A DNA stretch of 64,000 nt from an uncultured Methanobrevibacter sp. (GCA_900318035.1 ONJC01000008.1:1-64000), one strand, 5' to 3'. Numbered from the stretch's first letter, positions 43,582 to 53,848 are shown. Numbers and translations: made by a program. Notes: generated by a model from the letters alone, not told the origin.

Positions 43582-44475
43582 CTACTTTAAGATATCCAGT
43601 AAATTTATGTTTTTATCTCCCAGTTTGCCGTCAAAATTGCCTGCTGAGATTTTAACTACTCCATCAAATTCCAAAGCAGCATCAATTCCTGCCTTAATAG
43701 CTTCATTCATTGACTTTTCACTGATTGCATTTACCACAATTTCAGGAATATAGTTTACGCCTTCGGGGACTTTTGATTCATCACCCAGTGATTGCTTCAG
43801 TGAAGGACAGTAAACGTGATTTGTGGTTGGTCCGATTTCAGGGAAGTTTGTTTCAGGCTTTGAAGCGGCGGAACATACGTCAAACGGTGCGGTGGCACCT
43901 TCAACACTCATTATGGCGTCGATTATTGCTTCACCTGCATCCAATACGGCTTCTGGAGTTTCACATAAATACCAGAAGTTTCCTCCCATTATTCCATCGT
44001 TGATTTTGAACTTCTCTTCAATCTGGAAATCCGGAACCGCAATCGGCACATTAATCATTTTTCTTCCGTATTCCTCAACTATCCATTCATATCCGTCGCC
44101 GCAGTGACCTACAATGTCCATCATTTCAATATATTCGTCACTTTCTCTGTCGGAATAGTCAAAGATACGGGTAAACGGTTTAACCAATACATCCTGACGG
44201 AGCCTGTAGGACAGTTCAAATGCGAACTTGTCGACATCATCGCCGCCTAACCAGTATTGCACGACAGCACCGAATCTTCCGTCAGGAGTTTGGGACTTAT
44301 CCAAAAATCCTTCCACTCCCCCTTCAACCCTTCCGATTACCGCACTTGGGGTTGAAGTTGAGTCATATGCTGCTCTTTTTACGATTTTTTCTGTTGGCCC
44401 AGTTATTAAAGCTCTTACGTATTTTCCTTCAAAAGCTTCAAAAAATGTATCATCTACTTTATCATAGCTCATCAT
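43582..44475 (-). CDS. Formylmethanofuran:H4MPT formyltransferase paralogue (Ftr II type)
   Basis: The product (297 aa, the normal Ftr length) matches formyltransferase: DDTFFEAFEGKYVRALITG at the start and conserved central segments such as GGDDVDKFAFELSYRLRQDVLVKPFTRIFD, FGAVVQYW and GGNFWYLCETP. Ftr moves the formyl group from formylmethanofuran to tetrahydromethanopterin, the second step of CO2 reduction to methane. Methanobacteriales carry a main ftr plus a second copy linked to eha, and this is most likely the second. The Eha hydrogenase supplies reduced ferredoxin for the preceding formylmethanofuran step, so the position makes metabolic sense. Whether this copy is catalytic or has another role is not settled by the sequence. 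Confidence 0.85.
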   Translation of the reverse strand: MMSYDKVDDTFFEAFEGKYVRALITGPTEKIVKRAAYDSTSTPSAVIGRVEGGVEGFLDKSQTPDGRFGAVVQYWLGGDDVDKFAFELSYRLRQDVLVKPFTRIFDYSDRESDEYIEMMDIVGHCGDGYEWIVEEYGRKMINVPIAVPDFQIEEKFKINDGIMGGNFWYLCETPEAVLDAGEAIIDAIMSVEGATAPFDVCSAASKPETNFPEIGPTTNHVYCPSLKQSLGDESKVPEGVNYIPEIVVNAISEKSMNEAIKAGIDAALEFDGVVKISAGNFDGKLGDKNINLLDILK

Positions 44476-44492
44476 ATTACCTTCTATTAAAT

Positions 44493-45539
44493 TTAACCTA
44501 ATCCTCCAATATCCTGGCCTCTGATATTGTTTCTCATATGTTTACTAGATTTCAGGACATCTTCATAATTTTCATCTGTTACTATTTCAATAATAGGACA
44601 GTCTTTGCTTGCGAACACTTCAAAGAATTTTTCCCTTATTTCCAAATCGATTTCGTATTGGTCAAACAAAACCTTCAAATCATCTGAAGCATTGTAATCT
44701 TCTATAAATTTTAAAACCTTATTTTTATCGTATTTTGCATAAATATTTGCAATCACAGCTGTTGTTACTGCACTTGGTGAAACAATAGCTATTTCAGCCA
44801 CTTTAAGCGGATATTCGTTGCCGTTGAATGATATGCTTATTCCGTTATTCTTTCTTGCGAACTGCAGCGGTTCGACATCTGTGATGCTGTCACCAATGTA
44901 TAGCATATTGTAAATGTCGATGCCATCCCTTTCAATTATCTTATCGATGGCTAATTTTTTACCTTCACCGCCGACAACCTCAATATCCTTGATTTTTTCA
45001 TATATTCCCATTTTAGTTATTTGGTTAAAGAAAATATCGTCAAACAGCTCATAATCATCAGGATTTTCCAGAATCAATTTTTTGAACTGGCCGATTTTTT
45101 CAATTTCCTCATCATTCAAATTCAGGACATCCACATCAACATCGGTGCAAAATGTGTTTTTGAAATCAACATCCATATAATTGGAAACAGCTTCGATATA
45201 CTGGCCGTAACTGGTACTTACTATATAAATATTCATAGCTTTCTTCAAGTAACTTAAAAGAAATTTTGAATCCCTGACAGAGTAAATATTGTTTTGGGAA
45301 AACTCGACCATATCACGGTTTGTGAGATTTTCACAGGCAAAGAAAGGTAAAATCAACTTCAATGTGTTTCCGGCCTTATAGTTTTCCACTTTAACCACGT
45401 CTGCAAGATAATCATCATACAAACTAAGAACCTTAAATAATTCGTCCCCATTTTCAATGACTTTTGCCGCCAGTTCAAAGGCATTGTCATTCAACGTCAG
45501 GGGCCCTTCGCAATCTGTAATAAATGATTTTTCAAACAT
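44493..45539 (-). CDS. ehaR: EhaR-like HAD-superfamily protein
   Basis: A 348-residue soluble protein with HAD motifs: ITDCEGPLTL (motif I with DxE instead of DxD), YIVSTSYGQYI (motif II-like) and YIGDSITDVEPL (motif IV). The DxE change is unusual for phosphatases of this fold. It lies 3 bp after ehaQ and is probably co-transcribed with the hydrogenase operon, where gene order in Methanobacteriales suggests the name EhaR. The substrate is unknown; it is not an expected integral part of the hydrogenase core. Confidence 0.7.
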   Translation of the reverse strand: MFEKSFITDCEGPLTLNDNAFELAAKVIENGDELFKVLSLYDDYLADVVKVENYKAGNTLKLILPFFACENLTNRDMVEFSQNNIYSVRDSKFLLSYLKKAMNIYIVSTSYGQYIEAVSNYMDVDFKNTFCTDVDVDVLNLNDEEIEKIGQFKKLILENPDDYELFDDIFFNQITKMGIYEKIKDIEVVGGEGKKLAIDKIIERDGIDIYNMLYIGDSITDVEPLQFARKNNGISISFNGNEYPLKVAEIAIVSPSAVTTAVIANIYAKYDKNKVLKFIEDYNASDDLKVLFDQYEIDLEIREKFFEVFASKDCPIIEIVTDENYEDVLKSSKHMRNNIRGQDIGGLG

Positions 45540-45542
45540 AAT

Positions 45543-46913
45543 TCACCTGAAGTTAACAATTCTTATGGCATCAAGAGGGCAAATTGCCTCACATGTTCTG
45601 CAATAAATACATTTTTCACTGTCAAAGTCTATTTTGTCGTCATTTAAGGCCAATGCACCGGCAGGACAATTCTTTACACATATTGCGCATGCCTGACACT
45701 TTTCGTCCGAAAGTGAAAAGTCACCCAATCTCTGAGTGTGCAAAAATGACCTTGCGTAATATAAATCAGTGTCTTTGCTGTAGAAATAATCATCATATGC
45801 ACCAATGGCATCAAACTGACATTGCTCAACACATTTTCCGCAATATACACATTTATTTTTATCGATTACTATCGGATTTGGACCGTTGAGCTTGATTGAA
45901 CCTGTAGGACAGACGTTAAAACAGTCCCCGCAGGCAACACATTTTTTATCATAGACTTCAATGTTCCTGTCCATCAGATAAGAGCCGAACAGCTTTGTAA
46001 ACTTGGAAATGTCAATGTGGGAATCAAGACTGATTTTAAGTTCCTTTTCCATCATGTCATTTACCTTGCATTCAATGAAATTTTCAAATGTCTGGTCATT
46101 GAATTCAAGAGCTATTGTATTTGCAACCTTTTCTAAAACCTTATTCAGGCTGATTAAATCCAAAGACAGCTTTTTGATGTCATAGTCCACAATTCCGGAG
46201 ACTATGTCAAATGACTTGATTTCACTGTACATCTTGTAAGCCTTTTTACGTGAGGAATACTTGATTGCAGTTGAAGGGCATGAATGCATACACTCTTCAC
46301 ATCTCGCACAGTAACCCGGATTGATATACGGAAGCTTATTGGTTCTTGCCACATTTATTGCACCCATTGACGGACAAACCCTTGTACATGTCATACATCC
46401 GATACATTTGTCCTGGTTGACAACAATTGCCTTACCTCCCTTAACGGTTTTGGGAAGCAGCTGACCGTATTTGATTGCATCGGTCGGACAAACCCTGAAA
46501 CAGTATCCGCACCTGACGCATGTGTCCTTGTCAATTTCACTGTGAGGAGCTTCACTGCCGTCAGAGACTATATGAATTGATCCATTTTTACAGGCCTGAA
46601 CGCATGCTCCGCAGGCTTTGCATAATTTAACATTAATGTTAGGAACGTTTTCTTTTATAGGAGGATCCATATGTACATCAAGAGAAATTGCATCAAATGG
46701 ACAAGCATTACGACATAACACGCATCCGAAACAGGTGTTTTTTAATTTGATAAGACCGTCATCCTCATCCATATAAATCGCTTCTATAGGGCAGGATTGA
46801 AGACATGGCTTATCGCTGCATTTTGCACATTTAGTCTGGTCAACCAAATAATCAACATCAACGTGTCTTAATGGTCTTGGTGTTTTAGTATAACTGTCAA
46901 TCATAACACTCAC
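45543..46913 (-). CDS. ehaQ: EhaQ, polyferredoxin with ten [4Fe-4S] motifs
   Basis: A 456-residue polyferredoxin. I count ten cluster motifs, from CAKCSDKPCLQSCP near residue 32 to CIYCRTCEAICP near 435, with a helical insert (about 225-315) between the sixth and seventh. The 10-cluster count is typical of EhaQ. It probably wires electrons from the hydrogenase module to ferredoxin-dependent partners. The ATG overlaps ehaP by 4 bp. Confidence 0.93.
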   Translation of the reverse strand: MSVMIDSYTKTPRPLRHVDVDYLVDQTKCAKCSDKPCLQSCPIEAIYMDEDDGLIKLKNTCFGCVLCRNACPFDAISLDVHMDPPIKENVPNINVKLCKACGACVQACKNGSIHIVSDGSEAPHSEIDKDTCVRCGYCFRVCPTDAIKYGQLLPKTVKGGKAIVVNQDKCIGCMTCTRVCPSMGAINVARTNKLPYINPGYCARCEECMHSCPSTAIKYSSRKKAYKMYSEIKSFDIVSGIVDYDIKKLSLDLISLNKVLEKVANTIALEFNDQTFENFIECKVNDMMEKELKISLDSHIDISKFTKLFGSYLMDRNIEVYDKKCVACGDCFNVCPTGSIKLNGPNPIVIDKNKCVYCGKCVEQCQFDAIGAYDDYFYSKDTDLYYARSFLHTQRLGDFSLSDEKCQACAICVKNCPAGALALNDDKIDFDSEKCIYCRTCEAICPLDAIRIVNFR

Positions 46914-47938
46914 TCCATGTAAATATCCTCATTTAGGTTGGATGCTTTTACGGTAGCATGAATAGTTTCCTTATCGTCCATTGTGAATTTTGCAATGAAA
47001 TATTTAATTACTGAAAATGGACATGTCTGGTAACATATGCTACAGCGTAGACATCTGCTTTTATCTCTCACAATTGTGTCTTCATCATCATCAAATGAAA
47101 TACATCCTGTAGGACAGTCCTGAATACATAACTGACATTTTTCACACTTTGACTTGTCCCAGTCAATTATTCTGATTTTAAGTCGGTTCACTGCATTTGA
47201 CATTATTTCCAAAGCAATTTCCTCATCAGGAATTATTTTTAATGCCTCATCCCAAATTTCAGAAATCGCAACGTCATACTGCAGCAGGTCATCAGTTTCC
47301 AATGCCCTTAAATCATCTTCTTTGTTATTTATGTAATCTTCAAGATAGTTTACAGTCAAAAGAATCAGATTCTTTTGGTCCTGCAAGTTTTCAACAAATA
47401 CTCCTTTCATTGCACCGTTTACCGGACAGACATCAAGACAATCACCGCATGAAATGCATTTCAGCTGGTCGACTACAAGATTTCCATCCTGAAGGCTTAT
47501 CGCTTCAACAGGACATTGCTTCATGCACTTTTTACATTTGATGCAGAGATAATCATCTACAATGTACTGTCTTTTGGACGGAATGATGTTGAATTCAGGT
47601 AAAATCAGATGGTTTTCACCACATACCAATGTTTTAGGGTCTGTAGGACATACTTCTGCACAGAATCCGCATCGGATACATGCGCCCATTTTAATGACAG
47701 GGTAAGTCAGACCCTCACCATCTTCTGAATCCTCATCACGCACCAGTTTGATTGCATTTGGTGAAGGGCATGAAATTGTACATGCTCCACATCCAATACA
47801 GTATTCCTTATGGACTGTAGGAAAATCCCTGAAACGTTCCGGCTTTTCGGAAATTTCAGGCTGTGAATGGGCATTTGCAAATGCGCCTGTCCATGCCTTT
47901 CTTGCAAACTCATATACATACCACATTAGAGATGACAT
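46910..47938 (-). CDS. ehaP: EhaP, polyferredoxin with six [4Fe-4S] motifs
   Basis: A 342-residue polyferredoxin with six motifs: CIGCGACTISCP, CIRCGFCAEVCP, CIKCKKCMKQCP, CISCGDCLDVCP, CEKCQLCIQDCP and CLRCSICYQTCP. An insert with few Cys separates the fourth and fifth. The N-terminus (about 1-40) resembles the NuoI-type start that docks on the hydrogenase. The six-plus-ten pair of polyferredoxins separates Eha from Ehb. It starts 1 bp after ehaO ends and overlaps ehaQ. Confidence 0.93.
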   Translation of the reverse strand: MSSLMWYVYEFARKAWTGAFANAHSQPEISEKPERFRDFPTVHKEYCIGCGACTISCPSPNAIKLVRDEDSEDGEGLTYPVIKMGACIRCGFCAEVCPTDPKTLVCGENHLILPEFNIIPSKRQYIVDDYLCIKCKKCMKQCPVEAISLQDGNLVVDQLKCISCGDCLDVCPVNGAMKGVFVENLQDQKNLILLTVNYLEDYINNKEDDLRALETDDLLQYDVAISEIWDEALKIIPDEEIALEIMSNAVNRLKIRIIDWDKSKCEKCQLCIQDCPTGCISFDDDEDTIVRDKSRCLRCSICYQTCPFSVIKYFIAKFTMDDKETIHATVKASNLNEDIYME

Positions 47939-47939
47939 A

Positions 47940-49064
47940 TTATTTCACCTCGTAAAAGTCTTTAATGAATGTTTTTCCAGCCTCATTTGTAATGGCCACC
48001 CTTTCTGCACAGGCCACACAAGGGTCACAGGATGCATATGTGGATACGGCATCTGCAACAGTTGGAACATCACGAATCATGTATTTTGCACATGAATCCA
48101 TATTTGCAATACTTGGAGTTCTGATGGAAATGTTTTTAATTAAATTACCGTTAGTTTCAATCATGTAAGTAACTTCACCACGGGGAGCCTCATTTTGTCT
48201 CATTGCATAGCCGGATTTGATATTTGCAGGAGTACGAACTTCACCTTTAGGCATATTTTCAATAGCTTGCCTAACAATACTGATTGATTCAGGTATTTCA
48301 TCAAATCTGGTCATTGTCCTTGCGTAATTATCTCCCTCTTTTCTTACAATCACATTAAAATCAAAGTGGTCATCATATGTATAGTGACCTACACGGAAAT
48401 CCTCTGTAATGCCTGAAGCCCTTCCGATAGGCCCCACAGCTCTTCCCTTAATAGCCTCTTTTTTGGACATGTATCCTATACCTTTGCACCTTAAAGCAAG
48501 GGCAGGACCTTCAGCAAACAGATTACGGGTTATTTCAAAGCCCTCTTCGATTTTTTCCATGTTTTTGAGTATCTGTTCGAAGTGACGTTCATCTGCATCC
48601 ATCCTTACTCCGCCAACAACATTCCAACCCATATTAACCCTGTTTCCGGTTAATAATTCAATTGAATCCATTGCATATTCCCTAAGCTCCAATACGTGCA
48701 TGAACAATGTTTCATGATCCATTGATTTGAAGAATGTTGAATTTGCAAGCAGGTGGCTTTGAATCCTATCCAATTCATTTGCAAGGACTCTTAAAAATTG
48801 AGCTCTTAAAGGCACGTCAACATCGGAAATTTGTTCTATGGTTTCTGCAAAGGTCTGTGTGTGTTCATATGAACAGATTCCACATACCCTTTCTGAAAGA
48901 TAAATTCCTTTCTGCCAAGTCTTTCCTTCAATTATCTTTTCAATTCCCCTGTGAACATAACCGTATTCGATTTCGGCCTTAACGACCTTTTCTCCTTCAG
49001 TTTGGAGTTTTAATCTGATAGGTTCTTTTAAAGCAGGGTGAATTGGACCTATAGGCACTATCAT
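47940..49064 (-). CDS. ehaO: EhaO, [NiFe] hydrogenase large subunit
   Basis: A 374-residue catalytic subunit. The N-terminal nickel ligand motif is [10 protein letters not shown] (about 59-68), and the C-terminal motif is [11 protein letters not shown] (about 344-354). Both Cys pairs are present, so it can hold a Ni-Fe site. As in other energy-converting hydrogenases the C-terminus is short after the last motif. It oxidises H2 and passes electrons to the small subunit; energy from the ion gradient pushes them to ferredoxin. It overlaps ehaN by 4 bp. Confidence 0.95.
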   Translation of the reverse strand: MIVPIGPIHPALKEPIRLKLQTEGEKVVKAEIEYGYVHRGIEKIIEGKTWQKGIYLSERVCGICSYEHTQTFAETIEQISDVDVPLRAQFLRVLANELDRIQSHLLANSTFFKSMDHETLFMHVLELREYAMDSIELLTGNRVNMGWNVVGGVRMDADERHFEQILKNMEKIEEGFEITRNLFAEGPALALRCKGIGYMSKKEAIKGRAVGPIGRASGITEDFRVGHYTYDDHFDFNVIVRKEGDNYARTMTRFDEIPESISIVRQAIENMPKGEVRTPANIKSGYAMRQNEAPRGEVTYMIETNGNLIKNISIRTPSIANMDSCAKYMIRDVPTVADAVSTYASCDPCVACAERVAITNEAGKTFIKDFYEVK

Positions 49065-49510
49065 TGTTGTTCCCTCCCCCTATCTGCAATAGCTTGAGGT
49101 CCTACAGCCAGGATTGCTTCCAATATTTCATTAGGCCTTGGCGGACATCCTGGAATTTCTGCCGCAACCGGGATGAAATTTGATGCAGGGGCATTTACAT
49201 GTCCCCCTTCCTGATTGAACACATCACCGGATATCGGGCAGTTTCCTACAGCTACTGCGATTTTTGGTTCAGGAGCCTTATCATATATTCTTTTTAAATT
49301 GGTTTTCCATTGTTCGGTTACAGCACCGGTCAACAACAGAACATCAGCTTCACGAGGATTGTTGTGAACATAAATACCATACTGCTCAAGGTCGTATCTT
49401 GGAGACAACAGTGCAACACATTCGACATCGCATCCATTGCATCCGCCACAATTTACGATACAGACATGTATTGAGCTTTTCCTCACAACATCCCTTATAG
49501 CATCTAACAT
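49061..49510 (-). CDS. ehaN: EhaN, [NiFe] hydrogenase small subunit
   Basis: A 149-residue subunit carrying one proximal [4Fe-4S] cluster: [13 protein letters not shown] (about 19-31), [11 protein letters not shown] (about 88-98) and [10 protein letters not shown]. It is homologous to NuoB and HycG. It passes electrons from the Ni-Fe site to the polyferredoxins. It overlaps ehaO by 4 bp, and 41 bp separate it from ehaM. Confidence 0.95.
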   Translation of the reverse strand: MLDAIRDVVRKSSIHVCIVNCGGCNGCDVECVALLSPRYDLEQYGIYVHNNPREADVLLLTGAVTEQWKTNLKRIYDKAPEPKIAVAVGNCPISGDVFNQEGGHVNAPASNFIPVAAEIPGCPPRPNEILEAILAVGPQAIADRGREQQ

Positions 49511-49551
49511 TGTACTCCCTCTTTAATTTTATAATTTAAATATAAACTTGA

Positions 49552-49944
49552 TTAGTATCTCGCTTCTTTTTTTAACAATTCAAATAATTCCAAATGACCT
49601 TCTTTTAAGGCATCTTCATAAGATTTGCCGTTTTTAACTTCTTTAACCAACTTCATTTTCAGTTGTCTGGCATCTTCAGGGTCAATTACCTCCAAAGTGC
49701 CGCTGAACCAGCACAGCCTTAAATCTGCGTTAAATTTCTGATATAGGCAAATGTCTTCAGCGGAACTAAACGTTCCATGCATCGCTTCAAGGGTGTCCAT
49801 ATTAAACAGATTGAAGAACACCTCTTCAAGCTCCTCAACAGTACAATCAAAATCTTTGGAAAGTGGAACTATTACATCTCTTTGCCAAGCGTAGCTTTTT
49901 ACAATTCTTGTCTGCATTAATCTTAATCTTTCACTGTCATCCAT
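49552..49944 (-). CDS. ehaM: EhaM (DUF1959) soluble Eha subunit
   Basis: A 130-residue soluble, helical protein of the DUF1959 type, found only in methanogen Eha operons. It has no cofactor motif. ATG 49944 is used; a GTG at 49953 overlapping the ehaL stop is an equal alternative. It is placed directly before the hydrogenase small subunit. Confidence 0.85.
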   Translation of the reverse strand: MDDSERLRLMQTRIVKSYAWQRDVIVPLSKDFDCTVEELEEVFFNLFNMDTLEAMHGTFSSAEDICLYQKFNADLRLCWFSGTLEVIDPEDARQLKMKLVKEVKNGKSYEDALKEGHLELFELLKKEARY

Positions 49945-49949
49945 TCCAA

Positions 49950-50258
49950 TCACATCATACCGTTACCTTTCAATAATACATAAACGATTATTCCAATGAT
50001 TAAACCTACAGCAGATTCCTTTCTGCCGTATCCAGGCCTTTCTCCCATGACAAATCCTGCTAAAAGAAAACCAATTGCGGATAAAATAACATTACCTGAA
50101 TTAAATCCTAAAACCCATCCCACAGTTGAAACTGCAGCAAATGGAACATTGAAGTCGGTTACTGCAACAAAGGGTTCGCCATGCTGTTTGTAACTGTAAA
50201 GCAAACCAAGAATTGATCCGACTGCAAATGTAAGTATATAAATCATATAATCTAACAT
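49950..50258 (-). CDS. ehaL: EhaL, small membrane subunit
   Basis: A 102-residue protein with about three helices (IYILTFAVGSILGLLYSY, PFAAVSTVGWVLGF, VILSAIGFLLAGFVMG) and a GERPGYGRKESAVG loop that is distinctive for the EhaL family. A GGAG stretch lies before the ATG. It follows ehaK by 8 bp. Confidence 0.85.
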   Translation of the reverse strand: MLDYMIYILTFAVGSILGLLYSYKQHGEPFVAVTDFNVPFAAVSTVGWVLGFNSGNVILSAIGFLLAGFVMGERPGYGRKESAVGLIIGIIVYVLLKGNGMM

Positions 50259-50266
50259 AATATCTC

Positions 50267-50521
50267 CTACATCGGTTTATAAAGCAATATAAATGAGCAA
50301 ATAATTGCTATGAATGTTATGATGAAACATAATTTCTCTATAAGTTCTATTTTATGTGAAAAGTGTCCTTTTGCAAGCAATGCGAATATTGCCAGAATCA
50401 ATCCAATAACAATTACCGGAGCAATCAGGGTTGAGTGCAGAACTGTTGTCAAAAGACCTACAACTATTACGCCAGCAGCAACCAATGCTGTGAAATAAAC
50501 AATTATATCTTCACTATTCAT
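50267..50521 (-). CDS. ehaK: EhaK, small membrane subunit (84 aa)
   Basis: A protein of three hydrophobic helices. An open frame extends upstream to 50737 inside ehaJ, but the true start is ATG 50521 ([20 protein letters not shown]), which has GGAGTGGTAGC in front and overlaps the ehaJ stop by 4 bp. The extended part is an ehaJ shadow. It is a structural subunit of the membrane arm. Confidence 0.82.
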   Translation of the reverse strand: MNSEDIIVYFTALVAAGVIVVGLLTTVLHSTLIAPVIVIGLILAIFALLAKGHFSHKIELIEKLCFIITFIAIICSFILLYKPM

Positions 50522-51390
50522 GCTACCACTCCTGTAAATATCATCAATACTGTTCCAAAGAAGCATATTGCGCCTATGGTAATCTGAGTCATGACTGAAT
50601 GATTTGGAGATAGAAGCGGAGTTGTAGCATTGATAAATGCTGTTATGAATGTAATCGCAATCATTCCAATCAGATATCCTACGGCGTTCAGCGGTCCGAA
50701 GAATATTGTCAGAAATACCCAAAGCAGCACATACCATGCGATAGCTTCGGAAAAGTGCATGAAACCTCTCAGGAATCCAAAGTGTTCGGTTTCAAAACCG
50801 GAAATCAGTACCTTATCCTTAGTTATTGCAAACGGAGAATACGGGGATTTTGTAATAATCAGCATGAAAAACATCAAAGCCGCAAGAGGAACTGTGAATA
50901 CCAATGGTCCGTGTGCGGACTGATAAGCGATAATCTCCCCAATATTCATTGAGCCGGTCACCAGATATACAAATACGATAGCTGCAAACAGTGGAAGTTC
51001 TGTTGCCGCTGAAAGAACTGCCCTTACGCAGCTCAATTTACCGTATGGGGAACCTGAACTGGATCCTGAATTGTGCTCCACAATCTTGTAAACGGCATAT
51101 ACGCCGAATAATATGAGCAGTGAATCATGAGCGACAGGACCTGCAATGACTCCTACAACCCATATCAATGCCAATATAAACACGATACCTATGTAAAACA
51201 CTTTTGAAACTGTTTTCGGAATTGCTGTCTCCTTGAAGAAAAACTTCAAAGAGTGTATCAGATGCTGGACAATAGGTGGTCCCGGACGCTTTTGAACACG
51301 GGCCATGATTTTTCTATGCAAACCTAGAAGAAGGCTTCCCGCTAGAAATGCAATTACAACTTGAATTAAAATTTCTGCCATTAAATTCAT
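50518..51390 (-). CDS. ehaJ: EhaJ, NuoH-like membrane subunit
   Basis: A 290-residue homologue of complex I NuoH and HycD. It carries the NuoH signature [13 protein letters not shown] (about 30-42), a loop with acidic residues in [10 protein letters not shown], and the [18 protein letters not shown] segment. It links the hydrogenase module to ion translocation. About seven helices are present. It starts 9 bp after ehaI and overlaps ehaK. Confidence 0.93.
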   Translation of the reverse strand: MNLMAEILIQVVIAFLAGSLLLGLHRKIMARVQKRPGPPIVQHLIHSLKFFFKETAIPKTVSKVFYIGIVFILALIWVVGVIAGPVAHDSLLILFGVYAVYKIVEHNSGSSSGSPYGKLSCVRAVLSAATELPLFAAIVFVYLVTGSMNIGEIIAYQSAHGPLVFTVPLAALMFFMLIITKSPYSPFAITKDKVLISGFETEHFGFLRGFMHFSEAIAWYVLLWVFLTIFFGPLNAVGYLIGMIAITFITAFINATTPLLSPNHSVMTQITIGAICFFGTVLMIFTGVVA

Positions 51391-51399
51391 AATACCACT

Positions 51400-51615
51400 C
51401 TAATACCCAGTAAATGGTTCTTTGACCCTTTCTTCAGCATCTTCAGGTTTCGGTTTAGCCATAGTCAACAAACCTAAAGACAATATCCATAATGGAATAC
51501 CAAATATAGCTACAGCATAAACGATCCATGCCTCAAAGTCAATTATGAGGCAGGCAAGAATAGCTATTGTTGATAATGCCAATAATATAATACATGTAAT
51601 TTTTTGACTAACCAT
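51400..51615 (-). CDS. ehaI: EhaI, small membrane subunit
   Basis: A 71-residue protein with two helices (TCIILLALSTIAILACLIID and WIVYAVAIFGIPLWILSLGL) and a charged tail (KPKPEDAEERVKEPFTGY). ATG 51615 is chosen; the GTG at 51630 is in frame too. It lies between ehaH and ehaJ, with no known cofactor. Confidence 0.8.
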   Translation of the reverse strand: MVSQKITCIILLALSTIAILACLIIDFEAWIVYAVAIFGIPLWILSLGLLTMAKPKPEDAEERVKEPFTGY

Positions 51616-51623
51616 ACTACCAT

Positions 51624-52295
51624 CTACCACAATACCAATAATAAAATTTCAACAGCCCTTACAATAATAAACAGGGAACTTAAGTGAATGATTACAATAT
51701 ACGGGGACCCCGCAGTTCTAAACATTTCTGCCTTACTTGCAAAAAACGGTGCCACTCCGCTTTCACCTAAAATTCCAATCAACATCAGCACTGCACCAAA
51801 TACCACCATAGGACTGGCAGGCATTTGGGATAAAACCGCAAGAGACAGTGTTCCTGTTGCCGCAAGAATTATGGCCGCACCACCAAACAGCGGCAGACTG
51901 CACATCATTGCAATCAAACCATAATTGAATGCGGAATTCAATACACTGGTCTGTTTAACGGCTGATACAATACCAATATTTAAAATACCAACCAATGCCA
52001 TGAAGAGAGTGAAATTGAATAAATCTCCAGTAATCATGGCTCCAGCTGATGCAATACCACAAATTATAGATAAAAATCTTCTTTGTTTAAGTTCTTTCGG
52101 ACCTACTTTAACTTCAGTATTATATAAATAATGCATTGTAGCTTCCACCTGAGTTTCAGGTTTACTTAAGGCTATGAGAAGTGTAAATCCGAGTAAAACC
52201 GCAAAGAGGAACAGGTTGAATGGAGTAAGATACAATACGATATCTCCAAGTGGAATTACTCCAAGTAAATTTCCGCCAAGTGTAACAAAATCCAT
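51624..52295 (-). CDS. ehaH: EhaH, NuoN/NuoL-like antiporter-type subunit
   Basis: A 223-residue membrane protein that resembles part of the antiporter-like NuoN/NuoL subunits. It is about half their normal size. [20 protein letters not shown] and [17 protein letters not shown] fall in conserved helices; [21 protein letters not shown] matches the 'AP-F-lP-AH' region, with Lys in a helix position. It is thought to move the ion. Start ATG 52295 follows the ehaG stop. Confidence 0.88.
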   Translation of the reverse strand: MDFVTLGGNLLGVIPLGDIVLYLTPFNLFLFAVLLGFTLLIALSKPETQVEATMHYLYNTEVKVGPKELKQRRFLSIICGIASAGAMITGDLFNFTLFMALVGILNIGIVSAVKQTSVLNSAFNYGLIAMMCSLPLFGGAAIILAATGTLSLAVLSQMPASPMVVFGAVLMLIGILGESGVAPFFASKAEMFRTAGSPYIVIIHLSSLFIIVRAVEILLLVLW

Positions 52296-52302
52296 TTTCT
52301 CA

Positions 52303-52998
52303 CTACTCCCTATCAATATCCTCTCTCATAAGCAGCCCAATAAGTCCCACTTTTGAAGCCACTTTCAGTAATAATCCACATGCGGCGATAAATAAACTTA
52401 ACAGCCAATATTGAGGTGCTACAAAGAATAATAAAAATCCTAAAATCCATAAACACCATGATATTCCGGAAATGCCTGCAATACCATCCAACATCAATAC
52501 AGGAAGGCCCCTTGCCTTTTTGGATAATGCATACAGTACGATTCCGCCACCTGCAACTGCACCACCGGTAAATCCGGTCAGGAAAATACCGTATCCTATA
52601 AGCAACAATGCAATAAAGTTAGGAGCAGTATTCAGTATTTCCATATTCAGTGCGAAAGGCTGCGGGAACAGAGATGAAGATTTCGGTAAATTTCTTCTTG
52701 GATTCTGTTCGATTATACGCATTTCCCTTGTAATCAGTATTTCAGAAATGGCTAAAGTTTCCGCAAGCTCCACAACCAGACCCGGCAAGATCAGCGCTTC
52801 GGCAAGGTCCGTTCCAACTGCAGAGACTACAAATATCATTGCAAGACCAACCAAATCAGTCAGGATAAGAATGTGTATCTCTTCCCTTTTCATTGCAATT
52901 GCCATTGTTGCAATAAATCCGACAATCAGCCCGGCATATATTGCAGGCAAATACATGGATATGAATGCATCAGGAACAACAACAGGTAAAACCACCAT
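52303..52998 (-). CDS. ehaG: EhaG, membrane subunit
   Basis: A 231-residue polytopic protein of the EhaG (DUF2105) type: [31 protein letters not shown], then [15 protein letters not shown]. The region looks like a part of an MrpC/MrpD-type unit. Its ATG shares one base with the ehaF TGA. Around six helices are seen. Confidence 0.87.
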   Translation of the reverse strand: MVVLPVVVPDAFISMYLPAIYAGLIVGFIATMAIAMKREEIHILILTDLVGLAMIFVVSAVGTDLAEALILPGLVVELAETLAISEILITREMRIIEQNPRRNLPKSSSLFPQPFALNMEILNTAPNFIALLLIGYGIFLTGFTGGAVAGGGIVLYALSKKARGLPVLMLDGIAGISGISWCLWILGFLLFFVAPQYWLLSLFIAACGLLLKVASKVGLIGLLMREDIDRE

Positions 52999-53591
52999 CA
53001 GTTATCCCTCCTTAACTGTTTGGCTCTTGCCTTTTCATCATTTGCCTTGACTTCATTGGCTACTTTTCTAGATTCGGAAATGGCTTTTTTGACATCTTCC
53101 TTAATCTCCTTTTTGTCATTTTTACGGTCCATGGTGTAATTGATGGATAACCATGAAGCGATGACGAATGACATCATTAGAATACTGGATTCGAGAATTG
53201 TATCGAAACCTCTGGTATAGTATAATATTTCATCTATAAGTCCTCCAGGGGATGAATATATTGAAGTTCCGAAGTACGGAGATATAGAAGATACAAACTG
53301 GGCCAGCGGTGACATGTATCCTGTTATCATACCCAAGCTTGCTGCATTTTCCGGATATTGAGGATGGATACTGCCAGGTTGGGTTAAAACTTCACCACCT
53401 CTGTCATAAGGAGCGATTGCCAGACCGTCATCAATTTGCTCTTGAGGAGCTGGTCTAACATATAATTGATCTGGATTCAGTGCCATCGGTACAATCAAAC
53501 CTATGACTAAAATTATTCCCAAACTGAAAGCAAATAAACGGGGAATGTTTTTTGGTTCGGCAAGTTTATTCCATAAAGCTCCAATTCTCAT
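52998..53591 (-). CDS. ehaF: EhaF, membrane subunit
   Basis: A 197-residue protein with two helices (about 18-40 and 130-152), a middle extracytoplasmic domain (LYVRPAPQEQIDDGLAIAPY) and a Lys/Glu-rich coiled tail (RKNDKKEIKEDVKKAISESRK). It matches the EhaF (DUF2106) type. The extracytoplasmic insert is a typical MrpB-like feature. It overlaps ehaE by 4 bp and ehaG by 1 bp. Confidence 0.87.
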   Translation of the reverse strand: MRIGALWNKLAEPKNIPRLFAFSLGIILVIGLIVPMALNPDQLYVRPAPQEQIDDGLAIAPYDRGGEVLTQPGSIHPQYPENAASLGMITGYMSPLAQFVSSISPYFGTSIYSSPGGLIDEILYYTRGFDTILESSILMMSFVIASWLSINYTMDRKNDKKEIKEDVKKAISESRKVANEVKANDEKARAKQLRRDN

Positions 53592-53848
53592 ACATCTGCC
53601 CCCATTTCTTCTAAACGAATGATAGCTCTAAATAAAATCAAACTGATTACAACAGTGGTTGCAAGTAAAGTCAATAAAGCTAAAACATGATTATAGCATA
53701 GCAACACTAAACAAACTCCAATTGAAGCAACTTCAGTGTTGAATGTTCTCACGACAGGGTCATTTACTCCAGGACCCCATGCAGTGGCTATGCTTCCCAC
53801 AATAGCTAGAAATATTCCAAAGTAAAAGAATAAAGGAACGCTAATCAT
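53588..53848 (-). CDS. ehaE: EhaE, small membrane subunit
   Basis: An 86-residue protein with two to three helices (EhaE/DUF2107 type): FGIFLAIVGSIATAWGPGVNDPVVR and NTEVASIGVCLVLLCYNH, an MnhG/MrpG-like pattern. It overlaps ehaD by 8 bp and ehaF by 4 bp. Confidence 0.87.
   Translation of the reverse strand: MISVPLFFYFGIFLAIVGSIATAWGPGVNDPVVRTFNTEVASIGVCLVLLCYNHVLALLTLLATTVVISLILFRAIIRLEEMGADV

Noticed and set aside
50522-50737. 5' extension of the ehaK frame to 50737 giving a 156-aa protein
   Set aside because: It lies entirely inside ehaJ, reads as a shadow of that gene, and the internal ATG at 50521 has a proper ribosome site and the usual ATGA overlap.
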